DNA from: Sorangium cellulosum
GTDB lineage: Bacteria; Myxococcota_A; Polyangia; Polyangiales; Polyangiaceae
DNA: 64,000 nt
Direction of reading: 5' to 3'
Assembly: GCF_002950945.1 (NCBI RefSeq)
Contig: NZ_CP012673.1
Span: 2,046,001-2,110,000 of the forward strand
Part shown: piece by piece, positions 1-8,700 of the stretch
Numbering within the stretch: position 1 is the stretch's first letter
Layout of the letters: the number at the start of each line of letters is the position of its first letter
Position numbers and translations under genes: made by a program
Notes under the pieces: model-generated
The model's input: only the letters and a program-made list of their open reading frames with translations
Database searches by the model: none
Told to the model about the DNA's origin: nothing

Positions 1-1
1 G

Positions 2-610
2 GCCGCCGTGCGGGCGCTCGAGGCGGGCGTCCGGCCGGCCGACTGCATCGAGCTCCTGACGCGGTTCCGGGCGGAGGTGAAGGACGTCCCGGTCGGCATC
101 CTGACGTACGCGAACCTGGTGAAACACCGCGATCTGAAGGCGTTCTACGCCGGGGTGGCGGCGGCCGGGGTCGATAGCGTGCTCGTCGCCGACGTGCCCG
201 TGCGGGAGTCGGATCCGTACGTGGCGGCGGCGCGCGCCGCGGGCGTGGCGCCGGTCCTGATCGCGCCCCCCAACGCCTCGGAGTCGACGCTGGAGCTGCT
301 CGCGGAGCGGTGCGCCGCGTACACCTACTGCGTCGCGCGCAAGGGCGTGACCGGGGCCGACGAGCAGCTGCGGCTCAGCCACGGGGTGATCTTCGAGACG
401 CTGCGCCGCTTCGGCGCGCCGCCGGCCGTCCTGGGGTTCGGGATCTCGAAGCCCGAGCACGTGCGCGACGCCCTCGGCGCCGGGGCGTTCGGCGTCATCA
501 GCGGGTCCGCGGTCGTCCAGCGGGTCGCGGCGCACCTCGGCGATCCCGAGGGGGCCGCGCGTTCGGTGGCGGGCTTCGTCCGGGAGATGAAGGCGGCGAC
601 GGCGCGCTGA
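2..610 (+). CDS. trpA: Tryptophan synthase alpha chain, 5'-truncated by window edge
   Basis: This is the C-terminal two hundred or so residues of TrpA, the subunit that cleaves indole-3-glycerol phosphate to indole and glyceraldehyde-3-phosphate in the last step of tryptophan synthesis. The reading frame is open back to base 2, so the start lies outside the window. Family-typical stretches are visible: PVGILTYANL, the VLVADVPVRES loop (PD/E-type strand-4 region), and the phosphate-binding VLGFGISKPEHV and GVISGSAVV segments near the C terminus. The usual family length is about 265 aa, so roughly 60 residues including the first catalytic Glu are missing. Upstream trp genes cannot be seen. Confidence 0.93.
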   Translation, partial: AAVRALEAGVRPADCIELLTRFRAEVKDVPVGILTYANLVKHRDLKAFYAGVAAAGVDSVLVADVPVRESDPYVAAARAAGVAPVLIAPPNASESTLELLAERCAAYTYCVARKGVTGADEQLRLSHGVIFETLRRFGAPPAVLGFGISKPEHVRDALGAGAFGVISGSAVVQRVAAHLGDPEGAARSVAGFVREMKAATAR

Positions 611-726
611 GCGGGGGACGGCTCGCCGCGGGGCGGGACGTGCTCGCTGCATCCGCCGCCCGGCTCGCTGCACGCCGCTTCCACGGGGCGGCCTGGCTCT
701 CCAGGATGGCCCCCGAGGAGATGCCC

Positions 727-1122
727 ATGCGGCGGACCACGATCGCGACAGCGCTGCTCACCGCCGCGGCCCTCGGGGCGGCCGCGGCGGATCTCGCGGG
801 CGCCGGCGGCTCCGGCGAGGCGGACGGCGCCGGGGGCGTGCCGGCGACGGCCTCGCTCCACGTCACCGCCGGCCGCGCGTCGATCGCGCTGCACGCGGCC
901 GCGCTGGGCGACGGGCGCGAGGGGTGGCCGGCGGGCGTGCCGGCCTTCGCCCACCTGAGCTTCGGCGTGGCGCTGCCCGACCTCGGGCTGCACGCGGTGC
1001 ACAGCGTGAGCTTCGCCGCGCCGCGGCTCGCGGGCGAGGGCTCTGGCCCGGCGAGCCGCCTCGTGAGGTCGCTCGGCGGCGCGCGCCTCCGCGCCCGGAT
1101 CAAGTGGCAGGCGGCGGGCTGA
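727..1122 (+). CDS. Small exported protein of unknown function
   Basis: This is a 131-aa protein with a clear signal peptide (MRRTTIATALLTAAALGAAA). ATG codons lie at 706, 721 and 727; GAGGAG at 715-720 sits six bases before 727, which decides that start. The mature part is short, with no cysteines and an Arg-rich C terminus; I do not recognise a family. It lies about 115 bases after trpA in the same direction and converges with the Omp85 gene 12 bases downstream. It is probably periplasmic or secreted, which is inference from the signal peptide only. Confidence 0.6.
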   Translation: MRRTTIATALLTAAALGAAAADLAGAGGSGEADGAGGVPATASLHVTAGRASIALHAAALGDGREGWPAGVPAFAHLSFGVALPDLGLHAVHSVSFAAPRLAGEGSGPASRLVRSLGGARLRARIKWQAAG

Positions 1123-1134
1123 GCCCGCGGACGA

Positions 1135-4100
1135 TCAGAAGAGCCCGACGGAGAAGTGGAGGGCGCCGGTGTCCTCCCCGACGCGCGGGAACAGGTTGAA
1201 GCCGTAATCGAGCGCCAGCGGGCCGATCGGGGTGTTCACCCGCAGGCCGGCGCCGAGCGCATAGCGGAGCTTGAGCGGGTTGACCTTCTTCGCGTCGTTC
1301 CAGAGATTGCCCGCGTCGAGGAAGAGGCCGAGCTGGAAGAGAGCGTTCAGCGGGATGCGCAGCTCGGCGCGCGGGTTCACCATGAACTTCCCGCCGCTGG
1401 GGAGATCTCTCGTGTTGCACTCCTCCTCGTCCTCCACGTCGCACGCGTCCAGGGGAACGAGCGAGTCCGCGAGGTGCGAGCGGAGCGAGTCGACGCCGCC
1501 GAGGAAGAACAGGCGATCGGGGTAAGTCCCGCTCTCCGGGTCGAGCGGCAGGATGTAACCCCCGGACAGGCTCAGCGCGAGAGAGAGGCTCGACCGCTCC
1601 GCGAGCGGGATGTAGCCCGCCACCCTGCCGGTGAGCCGCAGGAAGTGGCTCTCCCGGAACGACTGGTCGTCGTTGCTCTGCGGGGCCGTACCCATGTCGC
1701 CGCCTTGCTGGTTCGCTTCGGTCTCACGGCCGAGCGGGTACGCGTCGACGTGCTCGACGCCGGCGGAGACCAGAAAGCCATCGGTCGCGGCGAAGGGGTT
1801 GTTGCGCGCGTCCCAGGACGCGTCGAGCCGCTCCGCCAGCGCGATCGTGCGCCCGTCGGGGATGCGCAGCTCGTCGAGGACCGACTGCTTGTCGCCGTCG
1901 ATGAAGAACTCGACGTCGTTCAGCTCGGTCGACACGGAGAGCTGCGTCGTCAGGGGGCGCAGCGGCCGGTACGTGATCGCGGGGATGAGCGCCTCCCTCT
2001 CGAGCCCGAACTCCCGCTGGTTGTCGCGCATGTCGACGCCCGCCAGCGACACGCTGACGAGGGGGCCGAGCCCGACGTCCGGGAGCGTGACCGAGATGGT
2101 GTTGCGCCGCTCCAGGCGCTTGATCGTGGGGAGCTCCTCCGCCTCGTAGTTCCGGCGCGCCGTCTCGTCCAGGATCAGGAACGGGAACAGGTAGCTGAGC
2201 TGGACGCGCATCGTGAGGCCGATCGCGAGGCCGCCGATGTTGCGGTGCCCGTACTCGAAGGCGAAGCGCACGCCCTCGCCGGTCGAGAACCCGATCTGCG
2301 GGTTGAGGTACTGCGGCAGCTGCTCGACCACCGTGACGATGACGCGCTTGTTCTTCTGCGGGACCTCCGGGTCCTCCAGCGAGATCGACACGCTGGAGAA
2401 GGGGCCCAGCGTCGCGATGCGCTCCTCGCTCAGGCGGGCCTGCGCCTGCCGGAACGGGGCGCCCTCGCGGAGCGCCACGCGGCGGAGGATCAGGCTCTCG
2501 TCGGTCCGGAGCGCCCCCTTCACGACGATGCCGGTGACGGTCACCCGATCGCGCTCCGAGATGATGAACCGCGCGCGGGCGCGCGTGCGGTCGGGCGACG
2601 GCTCGATCGCGGTGCGGACCTCGGCGAACGCGTAGCCGAGGTCGCGGTACGCATCGAGGACGCGCAGCCGCGCGGCGTCGAGGTCGAGCGTGGACAGGGG
2701 CTCTCCGACCTTCAGATCGGCGATGGCGCCGAGCCAGCGCTCGCTGAACGGCCGGTCCTCGGCGCAGAAGCGGGCGTCCCGCGCGCCCAGCCCGGGCTGG
2801 CCGCAGAAGCCCTTGTTGCCCTCGAAGGCGAGGTCGTAGAGCACGGTCTGCGGGCCGGGATGGACCGGGATGCGGAGCGTCACCTCGGAGGCGCACGAGA
2901 GGTGCCGCGCTGCGTCCGGGCGGCAGGTCAGCGCGTCGGGGACGGGCGGCTCCGGGATCGGGAGGCCCAGCGCGTCGGTGTTGCACTGCGCCGTGACGCG
3001 CTCGGCGACCGGCTCGGGGATGCACTGGCCCGGCGGAGAGCGGCGAGAGCAGGTGGCGCGCATCACCGTGACCGGGCCGACCACGGCGTTGAGGTACCCC
3101 TTGCTGAAGTAGAGGTCGCGCACGTGTTTGAGCGCGCGCTCGTAGGGCTCCCGCGCGTACGTCATCGCCGGGATGAGCTCGACGGTCTGGGCGCGGCCGC
3201 CGGCGCCGCGGGTCGGACCGAAGAGGTCGGAGACGATCCGCGGGTCGGGGATCGAGAAGCCGTCGGCGCCGGGGAGGTCCTCCTCGAGGAAGCTCTCGAT
3301 CTCGCGGCCGAGGTCGTCGGGGCTGAGCTCGCCGGTGAGGCACGGGAACACGCGCTTCGTGACGCGCACCTGCGCGTGCTCGCGGATCGTGAAGGTGAGG
3401 TGCCGGACCGGGTCCTCCGGCTTGCCGCCCAGCGAGGGGGTGATCTCGGCGTCGAGGAAGCCGCGCGCGATGTAGAACGCGCGGAGGCGATCGGTGAGCT
3501 CGCCCGGGCTGGTCTCGCCCGTCTCGCCGAGGTCGAGCGCGGCGGCGAGGGCGTCGTCGTCGTAGGCGCGGTTGCCGTCGAAGGCCGGGACGATGCGCGC
3601 GCCGGGCTCGAGGTAGACGTAGAGGTAGTTGTTCGGGCCGACCGCGAGCACGCGGTGGCTGACCGTGGCGTCGTGGAAGCCGTTCTGGCGGAGCAGGTCG
3701 GCCATCTCGCGGTCCGCGTCGGCGAGCGCGGGCTCGTCGACGCGGGCGCCGACGTCGAGGCGGTACTGCTGCTTGAGCGACCCGAGCTCCCGGTCCGCGC
3801 GCGGGTCCACCACGAAGACGCGCTGGGAGACGGTGCGCGCAGGGCCGGCGGTGATGTCGAGGGCGACGACGATGTCGGACGGGTCGTCGAGCTCGACCGT
3901 GTGCACGGCGGCCTGCGCCGCGGGGTAGCCGTGCTGCGCGTAGAAGGCGCGGACGCGGGCGCCGACCTCGGAGAGCTCCGCCGCGGTGGTCTCTCCGCCC
4001 TCCGAGATGCCGGCGGCCTCCAGGGTGTCCTGGCGATCGAGCGCGCCGCCGGAGATCTGGATGGTCGCGATGTGACGGCGCGGGACCACGAGGAGCCGGA

Positions 4101-4611
4101 GCACGACGCCGTCCGGCCGCAGGTACGCCTCGGCCGACGCGCGGGCGAAGTTGCCGCTGGCGAGCACCTCGCGCATCGCGCGGCGCGCCGCCTCGTGGCT
4201 GAGCGGCTCCCCGATCTCGACGCTGAGGACCTGCGGCGGGACCGCCCAGCGGTCGCCCAGGGCGCGGATGTCGATGAGCACGATGGGCTTGCCGACGAGC
4301 GCTCCCAGGGCGATCGGCTCGCGGAGCGACGGCACGTCGGTGGCCTCGGTCCCCACGTCGTCCGCAGCGGGGCCCGCGGCCGCCTGGTTCGCGGCCGCCT
4401 GTCCCGCGGCCGGCTGCGCTGCAGGCGCCTGGTCCGCGGGCGTCTGGGCTGCAGGCGCCTGGTCCGCGGCCGCCTGGTCCGCGGGGGCGGGCGCCTGGGC
4501 TGCAGGCGCCTGCGCGGCAGGCGGCTCGTCGGCGCGCGCGGCGACGGCGGAGGCGCCGAGCGGCAAGAAGCCGAGCAGCACGGGAAGGAGAGCGTGGCGG
4601 AAGCGGGCCAT
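1135..4611 (-). CDS. Omp85-family outer-membrane assembly protein (TamA/BamA-like)
   Basis: This 1158-aa protein starts at the ATG at 4611, which gives a signal peptide; the ORF open upstream to 4734 is not needed. After the signal peptide comes a low-complexity Ala/Pro/Gln/Asp linker (about residues 24-90), then a long run of POTRA-like units, more than the three of TamA. It ends in a surface-antigen beta-barrel of about 400 residues. The barrel end has NPRAELRIPLNALFQLGLFLDAGNLW and terminates in GLF, a C-terminal phenylalanine as required for BAM recognition. The usual VRGF barrel signature appears here as SLRSH in FLGGVDSLRSH, which is unusual. The TamB-like gene at 5725-10206 is in the same orientation, so the two probably form a TAM-type system for inserting outer-membrane proteins or moving lipid. 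Confidence 0.85.
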   Translation of the reverse strand: MARFRHALLPVLLGFLPLGASAVAARADEPPAAQAPAAQAPAPADQAAADQAPAAQTPADQAPAAQPAAGQAAANQAAAGPAADDVGTEATDVPSLREPIALGALVGKPIVLIDIRALGDRWAVPPQVLSVEIGEPLSHEAARRAMREVLASGNFARASAEAYLRPDGVVLRLLVVPRRHIATIQISGGALDRQDTLEAAGISEGGETTAAELSEVGARVRAFYAQHGYPAAQAAVHTVELDDPSDIVVALDITAGPARTVSQRVFVVDPRADRELGSLKQQYRLDVGARVDEPALADADREMADLLRQNGFHDATVSHRVLAVGPNNYLYVYLEPGARIVPAFDGNRAYDDDALAAALDLGETGETSPGELTDRLRAFYIARGFLDAEITPSLGGKPEDPVRHLTFTIREHAQVRVTKRVFPCLTGELSPDDLGREIESFLEEDLPGADGFSIPDPRIVSDLFGPTRGAGGRAQTVELIPAMTYAREPYERALKHVRDLYFSKGYLNAVVGPVTVMRATCSRRSPPGQCIPEPVAERVTAQCNTDALGLPIPEPPVPDALTCRPDAARHLSCASEVTLRIPVHPGPQTVLYDLAFEGNKGFCGQPGLGARDARFCAEDRPFSERWLGAIADLKVGEPLSTLDLDAARLRVLDAYRDLGYAFAEVRTAIEPSPDRTRARARFIISERDRVTVTGIVVKGALRTDESLILRRVALREGAPFRQAQARLSEERIATLGPFSSVSISLEDPEVPQKNKRVIVTVVEQLPQYLNPQIGFSTGEGVRFAFEYGHRNIGGLAIGLTMRVQLSYLFPFLILDETARRNYEAEELPTIKRLERRNTISVTLPDVGLGPLVSVSLAGVDMRDNQREFGLEREALIPAITYRPLRPLTTQLSVSTELNDVEFFIDGDKQSVLDELRIPDGRTIALAERLDASWDARNNPFAATDGFLVSAGVEHVDAYPLGRETEANQQGGDMGTAPQSNDDQSFRESHFLRLTGRVAGYIPLAERSSLSLALSLSGGYILPLDPESGTYPDRLFFLGGVDSLRSHLADSLVPLDACDVEDEEECNTRDLPSGGKFMVNPRAELRIPLNALFQLGLFLDAGNLWNDAKKVNPLKLRYALGAGLRVNTPIGPLALDYGFNLFPRVGEDTGALHFSVGLF

Positions 4612-4892
4612 CAGGCGCGGGGCGCCGGCGGATGAAAACGAAACGAACCGGCGCCGGGGTGCACGAGGCGCGCAGCGTAGCCCGGTTCGGCGGCGATCGG
4701 GCAAGAGGCCGCCCGCCGTGGTTCGCGCGAGCACGGCGGCGACGGCGCGCCCGCGCGACCCGGCGAGGGCGCCGGCCCGCCGCGGGGTCCGGCCGGGGCC
4801 CGCCGGCCGCGCGATCGGGGGACGATGTGCGAGCGCCGGGGATCTCGGCGGGCGGACCTCGTGCTAGCGTCGCCGCCCGTGCGAGGCACCGG

Positions 4893-5705
4893 ATGAAAGA
4901 CCTGGCGATGCTGGTCGGCGCCGTGGCGCACGACACCAAGGTGGTCACGCTGTGGGAGAGCCTGCGCGAGCACTTCCGCGAGCATGGAATCCTGATTGAT
5001 TTCGCGCTGTTCTCCACCTACGAGCGCCAGGTCGACGCGCTGATCCGCGGGCACATCGACGTCGCCTGGGACAGCGCCATGGCGCACGTGCGGGTCAAGC
5101 GGCAGACCGAGGGCCGCTCCCGCTCGCTCGCGATGCGCGAGATCGATCGCGACTTCCACAGCAAGCTCCTGGTCCGCCGCGACGCCGGGGTCGGGGCGCT
5201 GAGCGACCTCGAGGGCAAGGTGCTCGCGGTGGGGAGCGCCGACTCGGCGCACGCGCGGGTCCTGCCGCTGCACTTCCTCCGGCAGGCCGGGGTGGCCGTG
5301 GAGAAGATCCAGCTCTTGCCCTTCGAGGTGGACCTGGGCAAACACGGGGACACCCCGGCGAGCGAGGTCCAGGCGCTGGCGGCGCTGCACGACGGCAAGG
5401 CGCAGGCCGCGGCCGTCGGGGACGCGGTGTGGCTCGCCGAGCAGGCGAACGGCCACATCGACCTGCGCCGCGTCGACGTCCTCTGGACCACGCCGGCCTA
5501 CGACTTCGCGATGTTCGACGCGCTGCCGGCGCTGCCCGAGGCGAAGGCCGAGGCGTTCCAGCGCGTGCTGCTCGGCATGACCTGGAAGAACCCGAAGCAC
5601 CGGCGCATCTTCGAGCTCATGGGCCACAAGCAGTGGGTCGCCGGCCGCGACGACCGGTACGGCGCGCTCGACGCGGCCCTCACCGCCCTCGCCGCCGCCA
5701 CCTGA
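4893..5705 (+). CDS. PhnD/SsuA-type periplasmic-binding-fold protein without signal peptide
   Basis: This is a 270-aa protein of the phosphate/phosphonate-binding (PhnD-like) fold. Visible features are GAVAHDTKVVTLWESL near the N terminus, STYERQVDALIRGHIDVAWDS (family YEALIEALRSGKVDVAW-like segment) and LEGKVLAVGSADSAHARVLP (family KGKTFAFGDPxSTSG-like segment). No signal peptide or lipobox precedes it, so it is predicted cytoplasmic and may be a sensor or enzyme rather than a transporter component; no permease or ATPase genes adjoin it. It faces away from the Omp85 gene across a 281-base gap that must hold both promoters, and converges on the TamB-like gene with 19 bases between stops. Confidence 0.75.
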   Translation: MKDLAMLVGAVAHDTKVVTLWESLREHFREHGILIDFALFSTYERQVDALIRGHIDVAWDSAMAHVRVKRQTEGRSRSLAMREIDRDFHSKLLVRRDAGVGALSDLEGKVLAVGSADSAHARVLPLHFLRQAGVAVEKIQLLPFEVDLGKHGDTPASEVQALAALHDGKAQAAAVGDAVWLAEQANGHIDLRRVDVLWTTPAYDFAMFDALPALPEAKAEAFQRVLLGMTWKNPKHRRIFELMGHKQWVAGRDDRYGALDAALTALAAAT

Positions 5706-5724
5706 GGCTCGCGCGCAGCGCGCG

Positions 5725-8700
5725 CTACTCGAACTCGAGCCGCCACCGGAGGTCGGCGCCCACGTTGCCGAGCGGCGAGCTCGCGGCGTCGTTCGCGTTG
5801 TCGTACGAGCCCTGCACGCTCATGCGGTCGCTGAGCTTCACCTCGACGCCCGCGCGCACCTGGCCGCCCTGGGAGAGCCCCGTCGTCACGTTGGCGCGGA
5901 CCGCGTCGGTGATGCGCTTGCCCACGGTCACCGTCGGCTCCGGGGCGCCGTTCTTCGAGGAGTAGCCGGTGCCGAAGCGGAACTCGTCGATGATGGGGAC
6001 GATCGTCTTCACCGCCTTGTCGGCGCCCGTCAGCGACGAGAGCGCCTCGAGGCCCATCGTCTCGCCGAGCGACGACATGACGCCCTGGTTGAGCTCGGCG
6101 CGCGTCACGCCGAGCGTGAGCAGGAGGACGATGTCCTCCTGGCTGAGCGGCGGGTCGCTCGTCAGGTTGAGCCGGAGGTTGTCGGCGTCGCCCTGGGCGT
6201 GCAGCTTGATGCGCCACTGCCCGCCGGCCGCCGCCGCGGCCGCGCTCGCGGTGGCGCTCACGGACGCCGCCGCGGCGTCGGCGCCGGAGGACGCGTCCTG
6301 CGCGCTGCTGATCGACGTGGTGCGGCGGTACTCGGTCTCGGCGTGCACGTCGACCTTGGGCGCGATGCGGAACGGGTCGTCGAAGCGGACGAAGCCCTCC
6401 CGGACGTCGAACTCGGTGCTCCGCAGCCGGAGCTTGGAGTCGGGCAGGAGCCTGAGCATGCCGCGCGCGCCGAAGCGCTGGTTCGTGCCGGAGAGCGTGA
6501 TCCCGGAGGTCGGGATCTCGAGCCGCATGTCCGCGAGGTCGTTGGAGAAACGGAGCGGGTTCGGCGAGACGACGGTGACGTTGAACCGGACCACCTCGGC
6601 CGCGGGGTCGTACGTCTCCACCGTCGTCCGCTGGCGGCCCGTCAGGTCGCCGAGGTCGACGCTCATGAAGATCGGGCGCGTGTAGCTGAACGAGGTCAGC
6701 GTGACCTTGCCCTCCACGCTCGGCAGGTTCTGCTCGCCCGCGTCGTCGTCGCCGACGCCGGGCCGGAAGGTCGCCTGGAGGTTCGCGTTCGCGGTGATGT
6801 TCACCCCCTCGGCGACGGGCAGCTTGATGTTGTTCGCGGTGATCGTGGCCGTCGCCGTGCCGAGCGAGAGGCCGCGCACCGGCAGGTTCCCCTGGACCTT
6901 CACCGTGCCCGAGCCGACCCGCGCGGACGCCTGCGCGCGCACCTGGTCGCCGCCGATCGCGATGTCCACGTCGATGTCGTCGAGCGAGAACGGGAGGCCC
7001 GCGACGTCGAGCTCCCCCTGCTTGATCTCGGCCGAGCCGGCGTAGCGCAGCGCCGTGAGCGGCCCGTTCACCTGGACCTGGGCCCTCACCTTGCCGTCCG
7101 CGTGCCGGATCTGCGGGATGTCGGCGCTGAGCTTCGACAGCTCCGTCTCGTCGACCCGGATGGCGACGTCGAGGTCGGGCGCGGTGAGCACCTTCCGGAC
7201 CTCGCCGGACGCGAAGAAGTCGGCGGAGAGGCCCGCGGCGGTGCGCGCCTCGAGGTGGAGCTCCGGGACGCTCAGCGTGTTGCCGGCGAGCCGGATCGGC
7301 CCGGTCGGGCGCTGGAGGCTCACCCGCTGGCCCTGCCGCTCGAGCTCGAGCTTGCCGATGGCGAGCGTGACCGCGGCCTGCCTGGGGTCGGAGACCGGGA
7401 GGCGCTCGACGTCGAGCGAGGCGGTCAGCGTGCCCTTCGGCGGGGCGGCGGCGAACGCGACGCCGGGGATCAGGTTCGCGAGCGTGCCGAGGTCGAGCGC
7501 GTCGAGGCGCACCTTGCCGTCGGCGATCTTGCGCCGCTGCTTCGTGACGCGGAGGCCCTCCAGCGCGACCTGCCCGCCGAAGAGCGAGCCGTTCGTCACG
7601 AAGTACCCGTCGGGGAGGTCGCGCTCGTGCTCGGCCAGGTCGAACGGCGCGCCGATGGGGTTGCCGCACGTCGTCCTGCCGAGGACCCGGGGCGGCCTGT
7701 CCGAGGGCACGATCGCGAGCTCGACGCGCGAGGGCGGGAGGCTCGCGTGGTGGATGCGGACGCGCGAGACGTGGACGTCCGCGATCCCGGCGAGCCGCGA
7801 CACCGTGCCGCCCAGGTTGGCGACGACCGACACGGCGCCGTCGTCGAGCAGCGAGGCCGCCGGCCCGAGGGCGTCGATGCGCCGGAGCGGGATGCCGCTC
7901 GCGATGACGCTGCCCTTCAGGACGCCGCCGTGCTGCACGGACAGGGTCGCGAGCGCGGAGCCCGTGCCCTTGCGCAGCGACGCGGAGCGGACGTCGAGCC
8001 GCATGCCGTCGGCGCCGGCGGCCTGGTCGTCCCAGATCAGCTCGACGTCGACCTCGCCCTCGTCGAACCGCTCCTCGAGGAGCTCGACGCCGCTGAGCCG
8101 CATCCCCGCGCGCACGGCGAGGTAGCCGCCGCCGCAGCGGTCCTCGGGGCCGCCGACCGCGAAGTGGACGCGCGCCGTCCCGCTCGCGACGGCCTTGTAG
8201 TCGGCGAACCGCGGGTCCTTGTCGAGGCGGAGCACCTCGAGCAGGTCGCGGAGCGCGACGTGCGGCGCCTCGCGCGTGTCGACGGACGCGTCGACGACGA
8301 TGCCCTTCGAGGTGTCGAGGTCGCCCCGGGCCAGGCTGTTCGAGGGGTCGAAGTCGACCTTGAGCGCGGGGAGCCGGACGCGGCTCGCGCCGTGCCGGAC
8401 CCGGCCGTTCTCGAGCGTGAGGGCGAGCGGCTCGAACGCGACCGCGGAGGGCTCGAGGTCACCGACGGGGAAGCCCGCGAACACGAACTTCTCGATGCCG
8501 ACCTCGCCGGTGAGCTTGGGGTGCGCGTAGGAGCCGCGCATCGAGGCCTTGAGCGTGGCGACGCCGGCGAGCTCGAGCGTGGTGAGCGGCGAGATCTCGG
8601 CGAGGTCCACCCGCGAGCCCGGGGCGACGTCGACGCCGAGCTGGTCGTTGAAGCCGAGCGAGACGGTGGTGCTGAGGTGCGAGCTCGGCGTGTCGACCGA

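Noticed and set aside
1156..4635. 1159-aa open frame on the plus strand opposite the Omp85 gene
   Set aside because: It is the antisense shadow of a well-supported gene, Arg/Glu/Val-rich with no family motif; long antisense frames are expected at this GC content.
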